DNA of 64,000 bases from Paenibacillus nanensis (GTDB lineage Bacteria > Bacillota > Bacilli > Paenibacillales > Paenibacillaceae). The number at the start of each line of letters is the position of its first letter. Position 1 is the first letter of the stretch. The DNA lies in contig NZ_QXQA01000001.1 in assembly GCF_003583765.1 (NCBI RefSeq), positions 558,001 to 622,000 of the forward strand, written 5' to 3'. Of the stretch, positions 9,206 through 16,888 are shown in pieces. Below the pieces are notes generated by a model. The model did not search any database, was not told the DNA's origin, and worked only from the letters and a program-made list of their open reading frames with translations. The position numbers were made by a program, and so were the translations under genes.

Positions 9206-9640
9206 TTAGCGGCCGTTGAACGCGCTCAGCATCCATACATGCTTCTCCAGGCTGGTGTGAATCGCAAGGAGCATATCGGCTGTTGTCTCGTCGCCGGCGC
9301 TTTGCGCGGCCTCCATACCTTCCTTCAATTCGCCGATAATGACGGTGAAATCCTCGATCAGCTGGTCGACCATCTCGACGGCGGTTTCGTTGCCCGCCGC
9401 TTCTTTGACGCTGGCGGTTTCCAAATAATCGCTCATTTTCGCAAGAGGCTGGCCTTTAATGGCAAGCAGACGTTCAGCGATTTCGTCGACATGCAGGGCT
9501 GCTTCTTCGTAAAACTCCTGGAATTTTTCGTGGAGCGTAAAAAATTGGGAGCCCTTCACGTACCAATGGTAGTTGTGCAGCTTAATATAGAGCACGCTCC
9601 AGTTGGCGATTTGGCGGTTCAGATGTTGTTGAATAGTCAT
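9206..9640 (-). CDS. dps: Dps-family DNA-protection/miniferritin protein
   Basis: A 144-residue member of the Dps/MrgA family, which forms a 12-subunit shell, oxidises Fe(II) with peroxide and protects DNA. The ferroxidase ligands are in the expected order: [35 protein letters not shown] (His, then D-x-x-x-E) and [11 protein letters not shown] near the end. It stands alone. About 150 bp upstream a perfect Per box overlaps a promoter, so induction by peroxide through PerR is strongly suggested. The B. subtilis MrgA homologue is regulated that way. Confidence 0.93.
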   Translation of the reverse strand: MTIQQHLNRQIANWSVLYIKLHNYHWYVKGSQFFTLHEKFQEFYEEAALHVDEIAERLLAIKGQPLAKMSDYLETASVKEAAGNETAVEMVDQLIEDFTVIIGELKEGMEAAQSAGDETTADMLLAIHTSLEKHVWMLSAFNGR

Positions 9641-9790
9641 CTTAATATCATCCTTTCAAATGGGGGAGTATAATTGTTCCGTATAAAAGGCTTCCGGCTT
9701 ATTCGCTTATGCTAGTCTTTGCCAAAGCGCCGTTTCAAATACGGAGATACGATAGAAAATACGATCATTAAATTTAGATCAATTCCTTAT

Positions 9791-9824
9791 TTATAATTAT
9801 TATAAAATAATCGCGATTTGTCAA
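9791..9824 (-). promoter_or_regulatory. PerR operator (Per box) overlapping the dps promoter
   Basis: TTATAATTATTATAA (9791-9805) equals the consensus Per box TTATAATnATTATAA at every fixed position. On the minus strand a consensus -35 TTGACA (9819-9824) lies just upstream, and AT-rich -10 candidates such as AATAAT or TATAAT fall inside the box, so PerR binding would block RNA polymerase. The implied 5' leader of dps is about 145 nt. Confidence 0.85.
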
Positions 9825-9844
9825 GGATCTGTATCTCAATAACG

Positions 9845-9884
9845 AAAAAAGCCACCCACAGCCGGCTCAGACTGTGAATGGCTT
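9845..9884 (-). terminator. Terminator of the regulator/GH15 transcript
   Basis: AAGCCA..CACAG (9849-9861) pairs imperfectly with CTGTGAATGGCTT (9872-9884). The A-run at 9845-9850 gives the U-tract on the minus strand. Confidence 0.7.
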
Positions 9885-9891
9885 ATATAAA

Positions 9892-11853
9892 TTAGTTAGA
9901 AGCAGCGGATATTTTCGCTTCCGCTTCCGCCAGCATAAAGATCGTAAGAACAAACATCGCATGGGACCAAGTAAGAGGTACAACCCAAGCGGTCTCACCG
10001 GTTACTTTGTCGATCTGTTCAGGGAGCAAGCCGGTTTCCGTGCGATGCTCAATCGCCCAATCGAGCAGCTTGCGCGCCGCATCAAGGTCGCCTGTCGCAA
10101 TACGGTAATGCGCCAGCCACAGCGTTGTCAGAATCCACGGATTGCCGCCGATATAAATATCGTCCTCGTACCGTTTGATGCCGCCTACGCCCGGAACGGT
10201 CAGCGCCGCTTCAATGGCGTCAGCCGTTCTTCGCATTTGATCGCTTTCCGCCGCGACAGCTCCGAATGGTACGGAAACGCCGATCAAGCTGATGTCGATA
10301 ATCGGATCATGCTTCAGGACATGCTTAACGTACCCTTTATCAAGCTCCTCGATATGACCTTCGAGACCGGCTGCCTTTGCTTCCGCGTACTTATCAGCAC
10401 CGACCTTTAGGTTAAGACCGCGGTAGAAGCTGCCGCGATCTTCATTCCAGCAGTCATCCTTAATCGCTTTCGCAATGCGGGCTGCCGTATTGCGGCAGGC
10501 AGCCGCGAGGGTTGCTTCGCCAAGCAGCTCCGCGAAGCTAGCCGCTGCTGTCAAGCCGCCGTACACAGCCGCAGAGGAATACGTATGCGAGGCCTCGCGC
10601 TCTTCCCACAGGTCGATGCTTGGCTTCGGCAAGCCTGTCGATTCATCCATGAAGCTAAGCAGGAAGGCTGCGCCGCGTTCGACCGCAGGCCATACCAGCT
10701 TGGCAAAGGCTTGATCCTGCTTCTCGATATAATGCTGCCACATTCCCCAAAGAATCGAGGCGCCCTCGTCTATTTGAAGGCCCCATGACGGCGCCAATCC
10801 GCCATCGTGGTAATGGCGCTGCTGCCATGAGCCGTCCGGCGATTGCGCAGTGAGCGTCCATGCGTAGAAGCGGTCGGAAAGCTCGGACAGACCCGCTTTA
10901 TCAAGCGCCGTTGTAATAAATGCCGCATCGCGTCCCCAACAATAGGAATATCCGCCGCAGCGCGAGAACTGCTCGTCGAATTCCGGAGCGGCGATTATGC
11001 TGCCGGTTTTCTCGTCCGACATGAGCTTGAACATAAGGATGGAGCGCTCATACACTTCCTTAATGTCCGGACGGTCAATCGGACATGGCGCGGCGTTATT
11101 CACGAAGTTATGCCAATACTCGTTCGTCAATGCCGCCAGCTGCTCGCTCGGTTTGCTCCGAGCGCCGGCCAGTTCTTCAAGCGCCTGCTCTTCGTTCCGG
11201 CCAGCCGCGACGTAGACAGGGATCGTTACGCTTGCGCCCGGAGCTAGCTCGCGAACGGACCAAGACAAAGCGCCGTCAGGACGCATATCGATGCGGTTGC
11301 CGTTCAGCTCTCCGTTTTGGACTTGCTCCCACGAAAGACCAGCCTGGTATTTTGCGCATACGTTTGCACTTGAAACCGCAAAAAAATAACCGCTGCGGAA
11401 ATGAATTAACGCGTCCGCTTCAGGATTAAACATGGTCGTATTGTAGAGACCGTTTTCACTAATAAGGAACGACGAATGAAGCAGGAAATGAAAGCTTGCC
11501 GCTTGTTCCCCTGTATTCGTAAACGTATATTGGCGGACCAGCAGATTGCTCTCCGGCACCGCAAAGTGCAAGCTGTCAACCGCAATCGCTTCGCCAGCGG
11601 CATTGGCGGTTACGCGCAGAACATTGCTGCGGTCCAAGTAGGAGCATTCATGCTTCCAGCCGTCCTGGTCGGCGTCGAACCAAGTGATGCGTCCATCCTC
11701 CAGCTGAAGTCCTGTCCGCATCGCGTCCACATGCTGAGGCGTATCAATATTCGGCCACCAAAGACGGTACATCCGCCCTGTGCGCCCCATGGAAGCGAGC
11801 AGGGTGGAGTTGCCGATAATAGCGTCTACTAAGTAAGGTTTATTCGGATTCAT
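9892..11853 (-). CDS. Cytoplasmic glycoside hydrolase family 15 enzyme (glucoamylase/glucodextranase-like)
   Basis: A 653-residue two-part enzyme: an N-terminal beta-sandwich (about 1-260) and an (alpha/alpha)6 barrel (about 280-640). The barrel shows YCWGRDAAFITTALDKAGL, the general-acid segment DEGASILWGMW and the general-base segment LLPEQID, the two-glutamate pattern of GH15. These enzymes release glucose from the non-reducing end of alpha-glucans. There is no signal peptide, so it should act on imported maltodextrins. Its start lies 8 nt after the LacI-type regulator gene, with AAAGGAGCTGATTG inside the regulator's 3' end, so the two form one transcript. Trehalase or dextranase specificity cannot be excluded. 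Confidence 0.88.
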   Translation of the reverse strand: MNPNKPYLVDAIIGNSTLLASMGRTGRMYRLWWPNIDTPQHVDAMRTGLQLEDGRITWFDADQDGWKHECSYLDRSNVLRVTANAAGEAIAVDSLHFAVPESNLLVRQYTFTNTGEQAASFHFLLHSSFLISENGLYNTTMFNPEADALIHFRSGYFFAVSSANVCAKYQAGLSWEQVQNGELNGNRIDMRPDGALSWSVRELAPGASVTIPVYVAAGRNEEQALEELAGARSKPSEQLAALTNEYWHNFVNNAAPCPIDRPDIKEVYERSILMFKLMSDEKTGSIIAAPEFDEQFSRCGGYSYCWGRDAAFITTALDKAGLSELSDRFYAWTLTAQSPDGSWQQRHYHDGGLAPSWGLQIDEGASILWGMWQHYIEKQDQAFAKLVWPAVERGAAFLLSFMDESTGLPKPSIDLWEEREASHTYSSAAVYGGLTAAASFAELLGEATLAAACRNTAARIAKAIKDDCWNEDRGSFYRGLNLKVGADKYAEAKAAGLEGHIEELDKGYVKHVLKHDPIIDISLIGVSVPFGAVAAESDQMRRTADAIEAALTVPGVGGIKRYEDDIYIGGNPWILTTLWLAHYRIATGDLDAARKLLDWAIEHRTETGLLPEQIDKVTGETAWVVPLTWSHAMFVLTIFMLAEAEAKISAASN

Positions 11854-11861
11854 TAAAACAA

Positions 11862-12890
11862 TCAGCTCCTTTTATTTAATGCTTGAATCGAAGAGTCCCG
11901 GACAATCAGCCTATGCGGAATAACCATACGCGTCTGATAAATCTCGTCTTCTTGAATACGCCGGATCAACAATTGAGAGGCGGTATACCCCAGCTGGTAC
12001 GTGCCGATGTCAACCGAGCTGATCGGAGGCGTGGCAAGCTCGGACAGCGCGATGTTGTTAAAGCTTACAAGACTGATGTCGTTCGGAACGGAGTAGCCCA
12101 GCTCGTTCAAGCCGCGGAGAACGCCGAATCCGACAACGTCATCGATGACGACTAGTCCGCTCGGACGCTCCGGCAGACCCATCATAAACGACATTGCCCG
12201 ATAACCGCTTTGCTGCAGAAATTCGCCTTCGACGATCCATTCCGAACGAATCGGCAGTCCGGCTTCTTTCATCGCCCTGCGGTAGCCTTCCATCCGGTCA
12301 TGCGAGACGGTTAAATTCGGAGGACCGCTGACGAAGCCGATTCGTTCATGGCCCTGAATGATCAAGTGCTGTGTCGCGTCATATGCGGCTTGTTCGTTGT
12401 TGTTATCGACGGACAAAATGTTGTGATGTCCTTCGGAACGGCCGATTAGAACCGTCGGGAAGTTGTGCTGATTCAACAGATCGATGAGCGGGTCATTCGT
12501 TCGCGCGGAGAGCAGGATGACGCCGTCGACTCGTCTGCCAAGAACAAGGCGGGAGATCGTTTCGCTTTCGTCTTGGGGCGAGGTGGCGGCCGCCAGCAGC
12601 ATGTCGTAGCCCGCGCGGGTCGATTGCGTAAGAATGCCCCGGAGGAGCTCCCCGAAGAAGAAGTCCTGGAACAGCTCTTCGGCAGGACGCGGCAGCATAA
12701 TGGCTAGTGTCCGCGTCGTTTTGGACACCAAGCTCTTCGCCATCATGTTGGGATGGTAGCCCATCTCGTCCATTATTTTTTTAACTTTTAAAGTAGTCGC
12801 TTTGCTTATTCTCGGATGATTCGATACGACTCGCGACACCGTAGAGGGCGATACCCCTGCGGCTTTTGCTATATCTTTTATTGTAACCAT
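11862..12890 (-). CDS. LacI/GalR-family regulator of the maltodextrin locus (MalR-like)
   Basis: A 342-residue repressor with an N-terminal helix-turn-helix (TIKDIAKAAGVSPSTVSRVV), a hinge helix and a periplasmic-binding-like effector domain that keeps LILGR..DGVILLSAR-type and FVSGPPN strands. It is the first gene of the regulator-GH15 transcript and faces the malEFG-amylase operon. Two CAAACG/TTTG palindromes in the shared intergenic region are natural targets. By homology with MalR-type proteins, maltose or maltodextrin should release it. Autoregulation is likely but inferred. Confidence 0.88.
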   Translation of the reverse strand: MVTIKDIAKAAGVSPSTVSRVVSNHPRISKATTLKVKKIMDEMGYHPNMMAKSLVSKTTRTLAIMLPRPAEELFQDFFFGELLRGILTQSTRAGYDMLLAAATSPQDESETISRLVLGRRVDGVILLSARTNDPLIDLLNQHNFPTVLIGRSEGHHNILSVDNNNEQAAYDATQHLIIQGHERIGFVSGPPNLTVSHDRMEGYRRAMKEAGLPIRSEWIVEGEFLQQSGYRAMSFMMGLPERPSGLVVIDDVVGFGVLRGLNELGYSVPNDISLVSFNNIALSELATPPISSVDIGTYQLGYTASQLLIRRIQEDEIYQTRMVIPHRLIVRDSSIQALNKRS

Positions 12891-13090
12891 GCTGTGCTAG
12901 GCCCCCAATGAGCAGACGTGCCTTTAAATTTTTGTAAATCCGTTCATAATATGTTCATCCTAATGCAACTGTTGCTCACATGTAAATATATATCTTGGTC
13001 ATGCAATGCACAAATGACGAAAAACTAAGCAGAAACGAGATAAAAGGAGGTAAACGGAGGTAAGGAAGTAATTATCCCGAAAAACGAACT

Positions 13091-13131
13091 GTGCAAACGT
13101 TTTAACAAAATCACCGCCGTGTTGTATAGTG
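13091..13131 (+). promoter_or_regulatory. malE promoter with overlapping LacI/MalR-type operator O1
   Basis: TTAACA (13103-13108), 17 nt and TATAGT (13126-13131) form a good sigma-A promoter. The operator-like TGTGCAAACGTTTTAACA (13091-13108) covers the -35. It also fits the CcpA cre consensus with one mismatch, so catabolite control is possible as well. In the rest of the 442-nt divergent region I saw only the hairpin and operator listed next; no clear promoter for the regulator gene was found. Confidence 0.65.
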
Positions 13132-13167
13132 AAGACACGAATATAACGCTTTCATAACTATTTTTCA

Positions 13168-13220
13168 TCGAAAAAGCGATTTCAGAAAAGGCGATATCGA
13201 AAGAAATCGCGTTTTTTCGA
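13168..13220 (+). other. Leader hairpin upstream of malE
   Basis: TCGAAAAAGCGATTTC (13168-13183) pairs with GAAATCGCGTTTTTTCGA (13203-13220): 8 + 8 bp with a 2-nt bulge and a 19-nt loop. It lies in the ~195-nt 5' leader of the mal operon. The T-rich 3' arm makes a weak terminator or an RNA-stability element possible. Confidence 0.5.
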
Positions 13221-13226
13221 GGAAAA

Positions 13227-13244
13227 TGTACAAACGTTTGCGCA
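13227..13244 (+). promoter_or_regulatory. Second LacI/MalR-type operator O2
   Basis: TGTACAAACGTTTGCGCA contains the perfect 10-bp palindrome CAAACGTTTG (13231-13240) with the central CG step of LacI/GalR operators. It lies 135 bp downstream of O1, so the two could be bridged by a tetramer or act as a roadblock. Confidence 0.65.
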
Positions 13245-13332
13245 TTTTGGTGGCTGTCACCATAGAGAGAAACGGTTAGAAAGCGGCTTTATTCGGAGCA
13301 TATCCATATTTTTCGGAAGGGGATCTTGAACA

Positions 13333-14646
13333 ATGAAGAAAATGCTTGTTTTGACGATGATTGCAGCATTGTTCGTCATCGCCGCTTGCGGTGGCAACAA
13401 CAGCGGCAACACAAACAGCGCGAACAACGCAGCAAACAACACGGCAACAAACGCACCGGCTAATAACGCTGGATCCGAAGCGGAAGGCGAGGACATTACG
13501 CCGGAAGAGGGCGCATCGCTTCTCGTATGGGAATCCAAAGAAGAGCGTCCATTCATTGAAGCAATCGCAAAGGAATTTACTGAAAAATACGGTATAGAAG
13601 TAAAATTCGAAGAGCTTGGCGCAGCTGACCAAGTGAACAAATTGATCTCCGACGGCCCTGCAGGCCTTGGCGCCGACGTTGTGGTATTCCCGCACGACAA
13701 CCTTGGTAAAGCGGTATCCGCGGGTCTTATTCTTCCGAACGACTTCTACGAAGAGCAATCCAAAAGCGAAAACTCCGAACTTGCAGTGAACGCGGTAACA
13801 TATGAAGGCGTTATGTACGGCTACCCGCGTTCCGTTGAAACTTACGCATTGTTCTATAATAAAGCGCTGAGCCCTGAAGCGCCTAAAACATTCGAAGAAA
13901 TCGTCGAATTCGCTAAAACATTCAACGATCCGAACGCTAACAAATTCGCTCTGATGTGGGAAGTGGGTAACTTCTACTTCAACTATCCGTTCATCTCCAC
14001 AGGCGGTTATGTATACGGCGACAACGGCACGAACAAAGACGACATCGGTCTGAACACGGAAGGCGCGGTTGAAGGTCTGAAATTCTACGGTTCCTTGAAG
14101 GAAATTCTTCCAATGAACTCCGGCGACGTAACGTATGACATCAAAAAAGGCCTGTTCACTGGCGGCACGCTGGCATTCGACATCAACGGCCCTTGGACAA
14201 TCGCTGACTACAAAGCGGCTGGCATCGACTTCGGCGTAGCTCCGCTGCCAACGATCAACGGTCAACCGGCATCTTCTTTCTCTGGCATTAAAGCGTTCTA
14301 TGTAAACAGCTACTCGAAATACCCTAACGCAGCTCGTCTGTTCGCGCGTTTCGCTTCCACGAAGGAAGCTCAGCTGAAAGACTTCGAAATTACAGGCGCT
14401 ATCCCTGCAAACACGGAAGCAACAGCTGATCCGAGCGTTCAAAACAACGAAATCGTAAAAGGCTTCGTCGAGCAGTTCAACCAATCCACTCCAATGCCAT
14501 CCATTCCTGAAATGGGCAACGTATGGAGCCCAATCGCGGCGGCGTTCTCCGATGTATGGAACTCCGGCAAAGACGCGAAGGAAGCGCTGGACAACGCGGT
14601 ACAACAAATTAAAGACGCCAACAATGGCGCGACAGCAGCTCAATAA
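13333..14646 (+). CDS. malE: Maltose/maltodextrin-binding lipoprotein
   Basis: A 437-residue solute-binding protein. It has a lipoprotein signal (MKKMLVLTMIAALFVIAACG, lipobox IAAC with Cys19), then an Asn/Ala-rich linker to about residue 55, then the maltodextrin-binding fold. Recognisable MalE-type segments are LLVWESKEERPFIEAI, KGLFTGGTLAFDINGPWTIADYKAAG and APLPTINGQPASSFSGIKAF. It is the first gene of the mal operon and is followed by a GC-rich hairpin and two permeases. The nearby alpha-glucan hydrolases and MalR-type operators make maltodextrin the likely ligand. Confidence 0.92.
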   Translation: MKKMLVLTMIAALFVIAACGGNNSGNTNSANNAANNTATNAPANNAGSEAEGEDITPEEGASLLVWESKEERPFIEAIAKEFTEKYGIEVKFEELGAADQVNKLISDGPAGLGADVVVFPHDNLGKAVSAGLILPNDFYEEQSKSENSELAVNAVTYEGVMYGYPRSVETYALFYNKALSPEAPKTFEEIVEFAKTFNDPNANKFALMWEVGNFYFNYPFISTGGYVYGDNGTNKDDIGLNTEGAVEGLKFYGSLKEILPMNSGDVTYDIKKGLFTGGTLAFDINGPWTIADYKAAGIDFGVAPLPTINGQPASSFSGIKAFYVNSYSKYPNAARLFARFASTKEAQLKDFEITGAIPANTEATADPSVQNNEIVKGFVEQFNQSTPMPSIPEMGNVWSPIAAAFSDVWNSGKDAKEALDNAVQQIKDANNGATAAQ

Positions 14647-14666
14647 TAAAAATGAAGCATGGGGAC

Positions 14667-14691
14667 CACCCGCCGGCCTGACCGGCGGGTG
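14667..14691 (+). other. malE-malF intercistronic hairpin
   Basis: CACCCGCCGG (14667-14676) and CCGGCGGGTG (14682-14691) form a 10-bp perfect GC-rich stem with loop CCTGA and no T-tract. It fits an mRNA-stabilising or partial-attenuation element that keeps binding-protein mRNA above permease mRNA, as the malE-malF REP elements do in E. coli. Confidence 0.7.
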
Positions 14692-14728
14692 AACCGATGT
14701 TTACATGAAAGGAAGGGAGCCCGGCGGT

Positions 14729-16042
14729 ATGAATCGTCATCGCGGCATTGCAGGTATTTTGTCATTCCTCTTTATGGGGCTTGGCCAATTGTATAACCGC
14801 CAGTTCATAAAAGGCTTAATCTTTATCGTTGTCGAAGCGGCAGCGCTCTTTTACTTCATACCTAATTTGGGTAAGGCTTTCTGGGGCGTTATTACCCTGG
14901 GCGAAAAAACGCAAGGCTTTCAAAAGGTCGGCAAGGTTATGGTGCGGGTGGAAGGCGATCATTCCATCTATTTGCTCATTAGCGGATTAATTACGTTATT
15001 AGTATTTGCTGTATTCCTGATTTTCTACATTATGAACATTCGCGATGCGTACGTTACGGGCAAATTGCGGGATAATGGGGGACAGCCGGCGGCATTCAAA
15101 CAATCTTGGGCTCATTTGACGGATAAAAACTTCCCGTATTTGATGCTTTCGCTGCCTGCGCTCGGCGTACTGTTCTTTACGATCATGCCGATTATCTTCA
15201 TGATTATGCTGGCTTTCACGAACTACGCGTCGCCTAATCATATTCCGCCGAAATCACTGGTGGACTGGGTAGGCTTTGAAACATTTACGAACCTGTTAAC
15301 GCTCAAAACATGGAGCGCCACGTTTTTTGGCGTTTTGTCTTGGACGGTTATTTGGGCGGTCATCGCTACCGTTACGACTTATTTCGGCGGTATGCTCGTG
15401 GCGCTGCTTGTTGAATCGAAGGGCGTTCGCTTCAAAAAAATGTGGCGCACCATCTTCATTCTGCCATACGCGATTCCGCAGCTGATTTCCCTTCTCGTCA
15501 TGCGGAACCTGTTCAACGGTCAATTCGGACCGATCAACCAGTACTTAAGCTACTTCGGGCTGGGCAAGCTGCCTTGGCTGACGGACCCGCTCTGGGCGAA
15601 AGTAACCGTTATTATCGTGAACATGTGGGTCGGCATTCCGGTATCGATGGTGCTGATTATGGGTATTTTGACCGCCATTCCGAAGGATCTGTACGAAGCT
15701 GCCGATGTGGACGGAGCGACCGGCTTCCAGAAATTTAAAATTATTACGCTACCGTTCATCTTGTTCTCGACAGCCCCGATTCTTATTACGCAATTTGCGG
15801 GCAACATTAACAACTTTAACGTCATCTTCCTGCTGACGAACGGGGATCCGGTCAACGGCGATTATCAGTATGCGGGCAGCACCGACTTGCTCGTCACGTG
15901 GCTGTATAAGCTGACGCTGAACAACAGCCAGTTCAATATGTCGGCAGCGATCGGTATTATTATTTTCATCATCATCGCATCAATATCGATCTTCAGCTAC
16001 CGCCGCACGAAATCCTTTAAAGAGGAGGATATGATCCAATGA
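14729..16042 (+). CDS. malF: Maltodextrin ABC permease, MalF-type
   Basis: A 437-residue integral membrane protein. The N-terminus (GIAGILSFLFMGLGQLYNRQ) is a TM2-like pair of helices found in Bacillus-type MalF/MdxF. A long loop leads to six or more core helices, and the cytoplasmic EAA loop reads YEAADVDGATGFQKFKIITL, which contacts the ATPase. The ATG at 14729 is preceded by GGAAGGGAG; the ATG at 14705 lacks a ribosome binding site. It overlaps the next permease by 4 nt (ATGA), showing translational coupling. No ATPase gene is in the operon. Confidence 0.92.
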   Translation: MNRHRGIAGILSFLFMGLGQLYNRQFIKGLIFIVVEAAALFYFIPNLGKAFWGVITLGEKTQGFQKVGKVMVRVEGDHSIYLLISGLITLLVFAVFLIFYIMNIRDAYVTGKLRDNGGQPAAFKQSWAHLTDKNFPYLMLSLPALGVLFFTIMPIIFMIMLAFTNYASPNHIPPKSLVDWVGFETFTNLLTLKTWSATFFGVLSWTVIWAVIATVTTYFGGMLVALLVESKGVRFKKMWRTIFILPYAIPQLISLLVMRNLFNGQFGPINQYLSYFGLGKLPWLTDPLWAKVTVIIVNMWVGIPVSMVLIMGILTAIPKDLYEAADVDGATGFQKFKIITLPFILFSTAPILITQFAGNINNFNVIFLLTNGDPVNGDYQYAGSTDLLVTWLYKLTLNNSQFNMSAAIGIIIFIIIASISIFSYRRTKSFKEEDMIQ

Positions 16043-16884
16043 AAATGGGCGTTAAATCGGCGAACGCGCTTCGTTTGACTGTCAGCTACATTATTCTTAT
16101 CGCAATCGCGGTTTGCTGTCTCTATCCAGCGATTTGGGTTCTGGTCTCCTCGCTGCGGCCGGGTACGTCGTTGTTCAGTCCTACGTTTTTTCCTGAAAAG
16201 TTTACGTTTGTTCATTATAAAGAGCTGTTCACGAACAACCGGTTTCAATACGGCACTTGGTACCTGAACACGCTCAAGATCGCGACGCTTTCGATGATCT
16301 TCTCGACGATCTTGACGACGCTTAGCATGTACGCCTTGTCGAGATTCCGGTTCCGCGGAAGAAAATCAACGCTCACGGTCATGCTGGTACTGGGCATGTT
16401 CCCAGGCTTCATGAGTATGATCGCGGTCTTTATCGTGCTTCTGCAGCTTAACTTGCTGGATACGCACGCGGCTCTCATTCTCGTTTATTCTGCCGGCTCC
16501 GTCCTTGGCGGGTTTATTGTAAAAGGATTTTACGATACGATCCCTCGCAGCTTGGACGAAGCGGCGCGCATGGACGGCGCGACTCACTTGCAAGTGTTCG
16601 TGAAAATTATGCTTCCATTGTCTAAGCCGATGCTGACTTACGTCGCATTGACGACGTTCACCGGCGCTTGGGTCGACTTTATTTTCGCGAGACTGGTATT
16701 GCGCAGTAAAGAGAACTGGACGCTTGCGGTCGGGATGTGGGATTTGGTCAATACGTCGCAGAACAGCAACTTCACCTTGTTCGCCGCCGGCGCGGTTCTG
16801 ATCGCCATTCCGATCACGCTGCTGTTCGTATTCCTGCAGCGTTTCCTGGTGCAAGGCTTGACATCCGGCGCTTCGAAAGGATGA
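16039..16884 (+). CDS. malG: Maltodextrin ABC permease, MalG-type
   Basis: A 281-residue membrane protein with six predicted helices. The EAA loop is LDEAARMDGATHLQVFVKIM. The protein starts at an ATGA overlap with malF, with GAGGAGG ten bases upstream. Together with MalF it forms the channel heterodimer. The family needs two copies of an MsmX/MalK-type ATPase, which must come from another locus. The alpha-amylase gene follows after 4 nt. Confidence 0.93.
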   Translation: MKMGVKSANALRLTVSYIILIAIAVCCLYPAIWVLVSSLRPGTSLFSPTFFPEKFTFVHYKELFTNNRFQYGTWYLNTLKIATLSMIFSTILTTLSMYALSRFRFRGRKSTLTVMLVLGMFPGFMSMIAVFIVLLQLNLLDTHAALILVYSAGSVLGGFIVKGFYDTIPRSLDEAARMDGATHLQVFVKIMLPLSKPMLTYVALTTFTGAWVDFIFARLVLRSKENWTLAVGMWDLVNTSQNSNFTLFAAGAVLIAIPITLLFVFLQRFLVQGLTSGASKG

Positions 16885-16888
16885 TCGG

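Noticed and set aside
8954-9673. A 239-residue frame opposite the Dps gene
   Set aside because: It runs through a terminator hairpin and antisense to dps, with no ribosome binding site.
13276-14643. A 455-residue open frame antisense to malE
   Set aside because: It mirrors the codon pattern of malE, which has a lipobox, operators and a strong start. The antisense frame has no domain.
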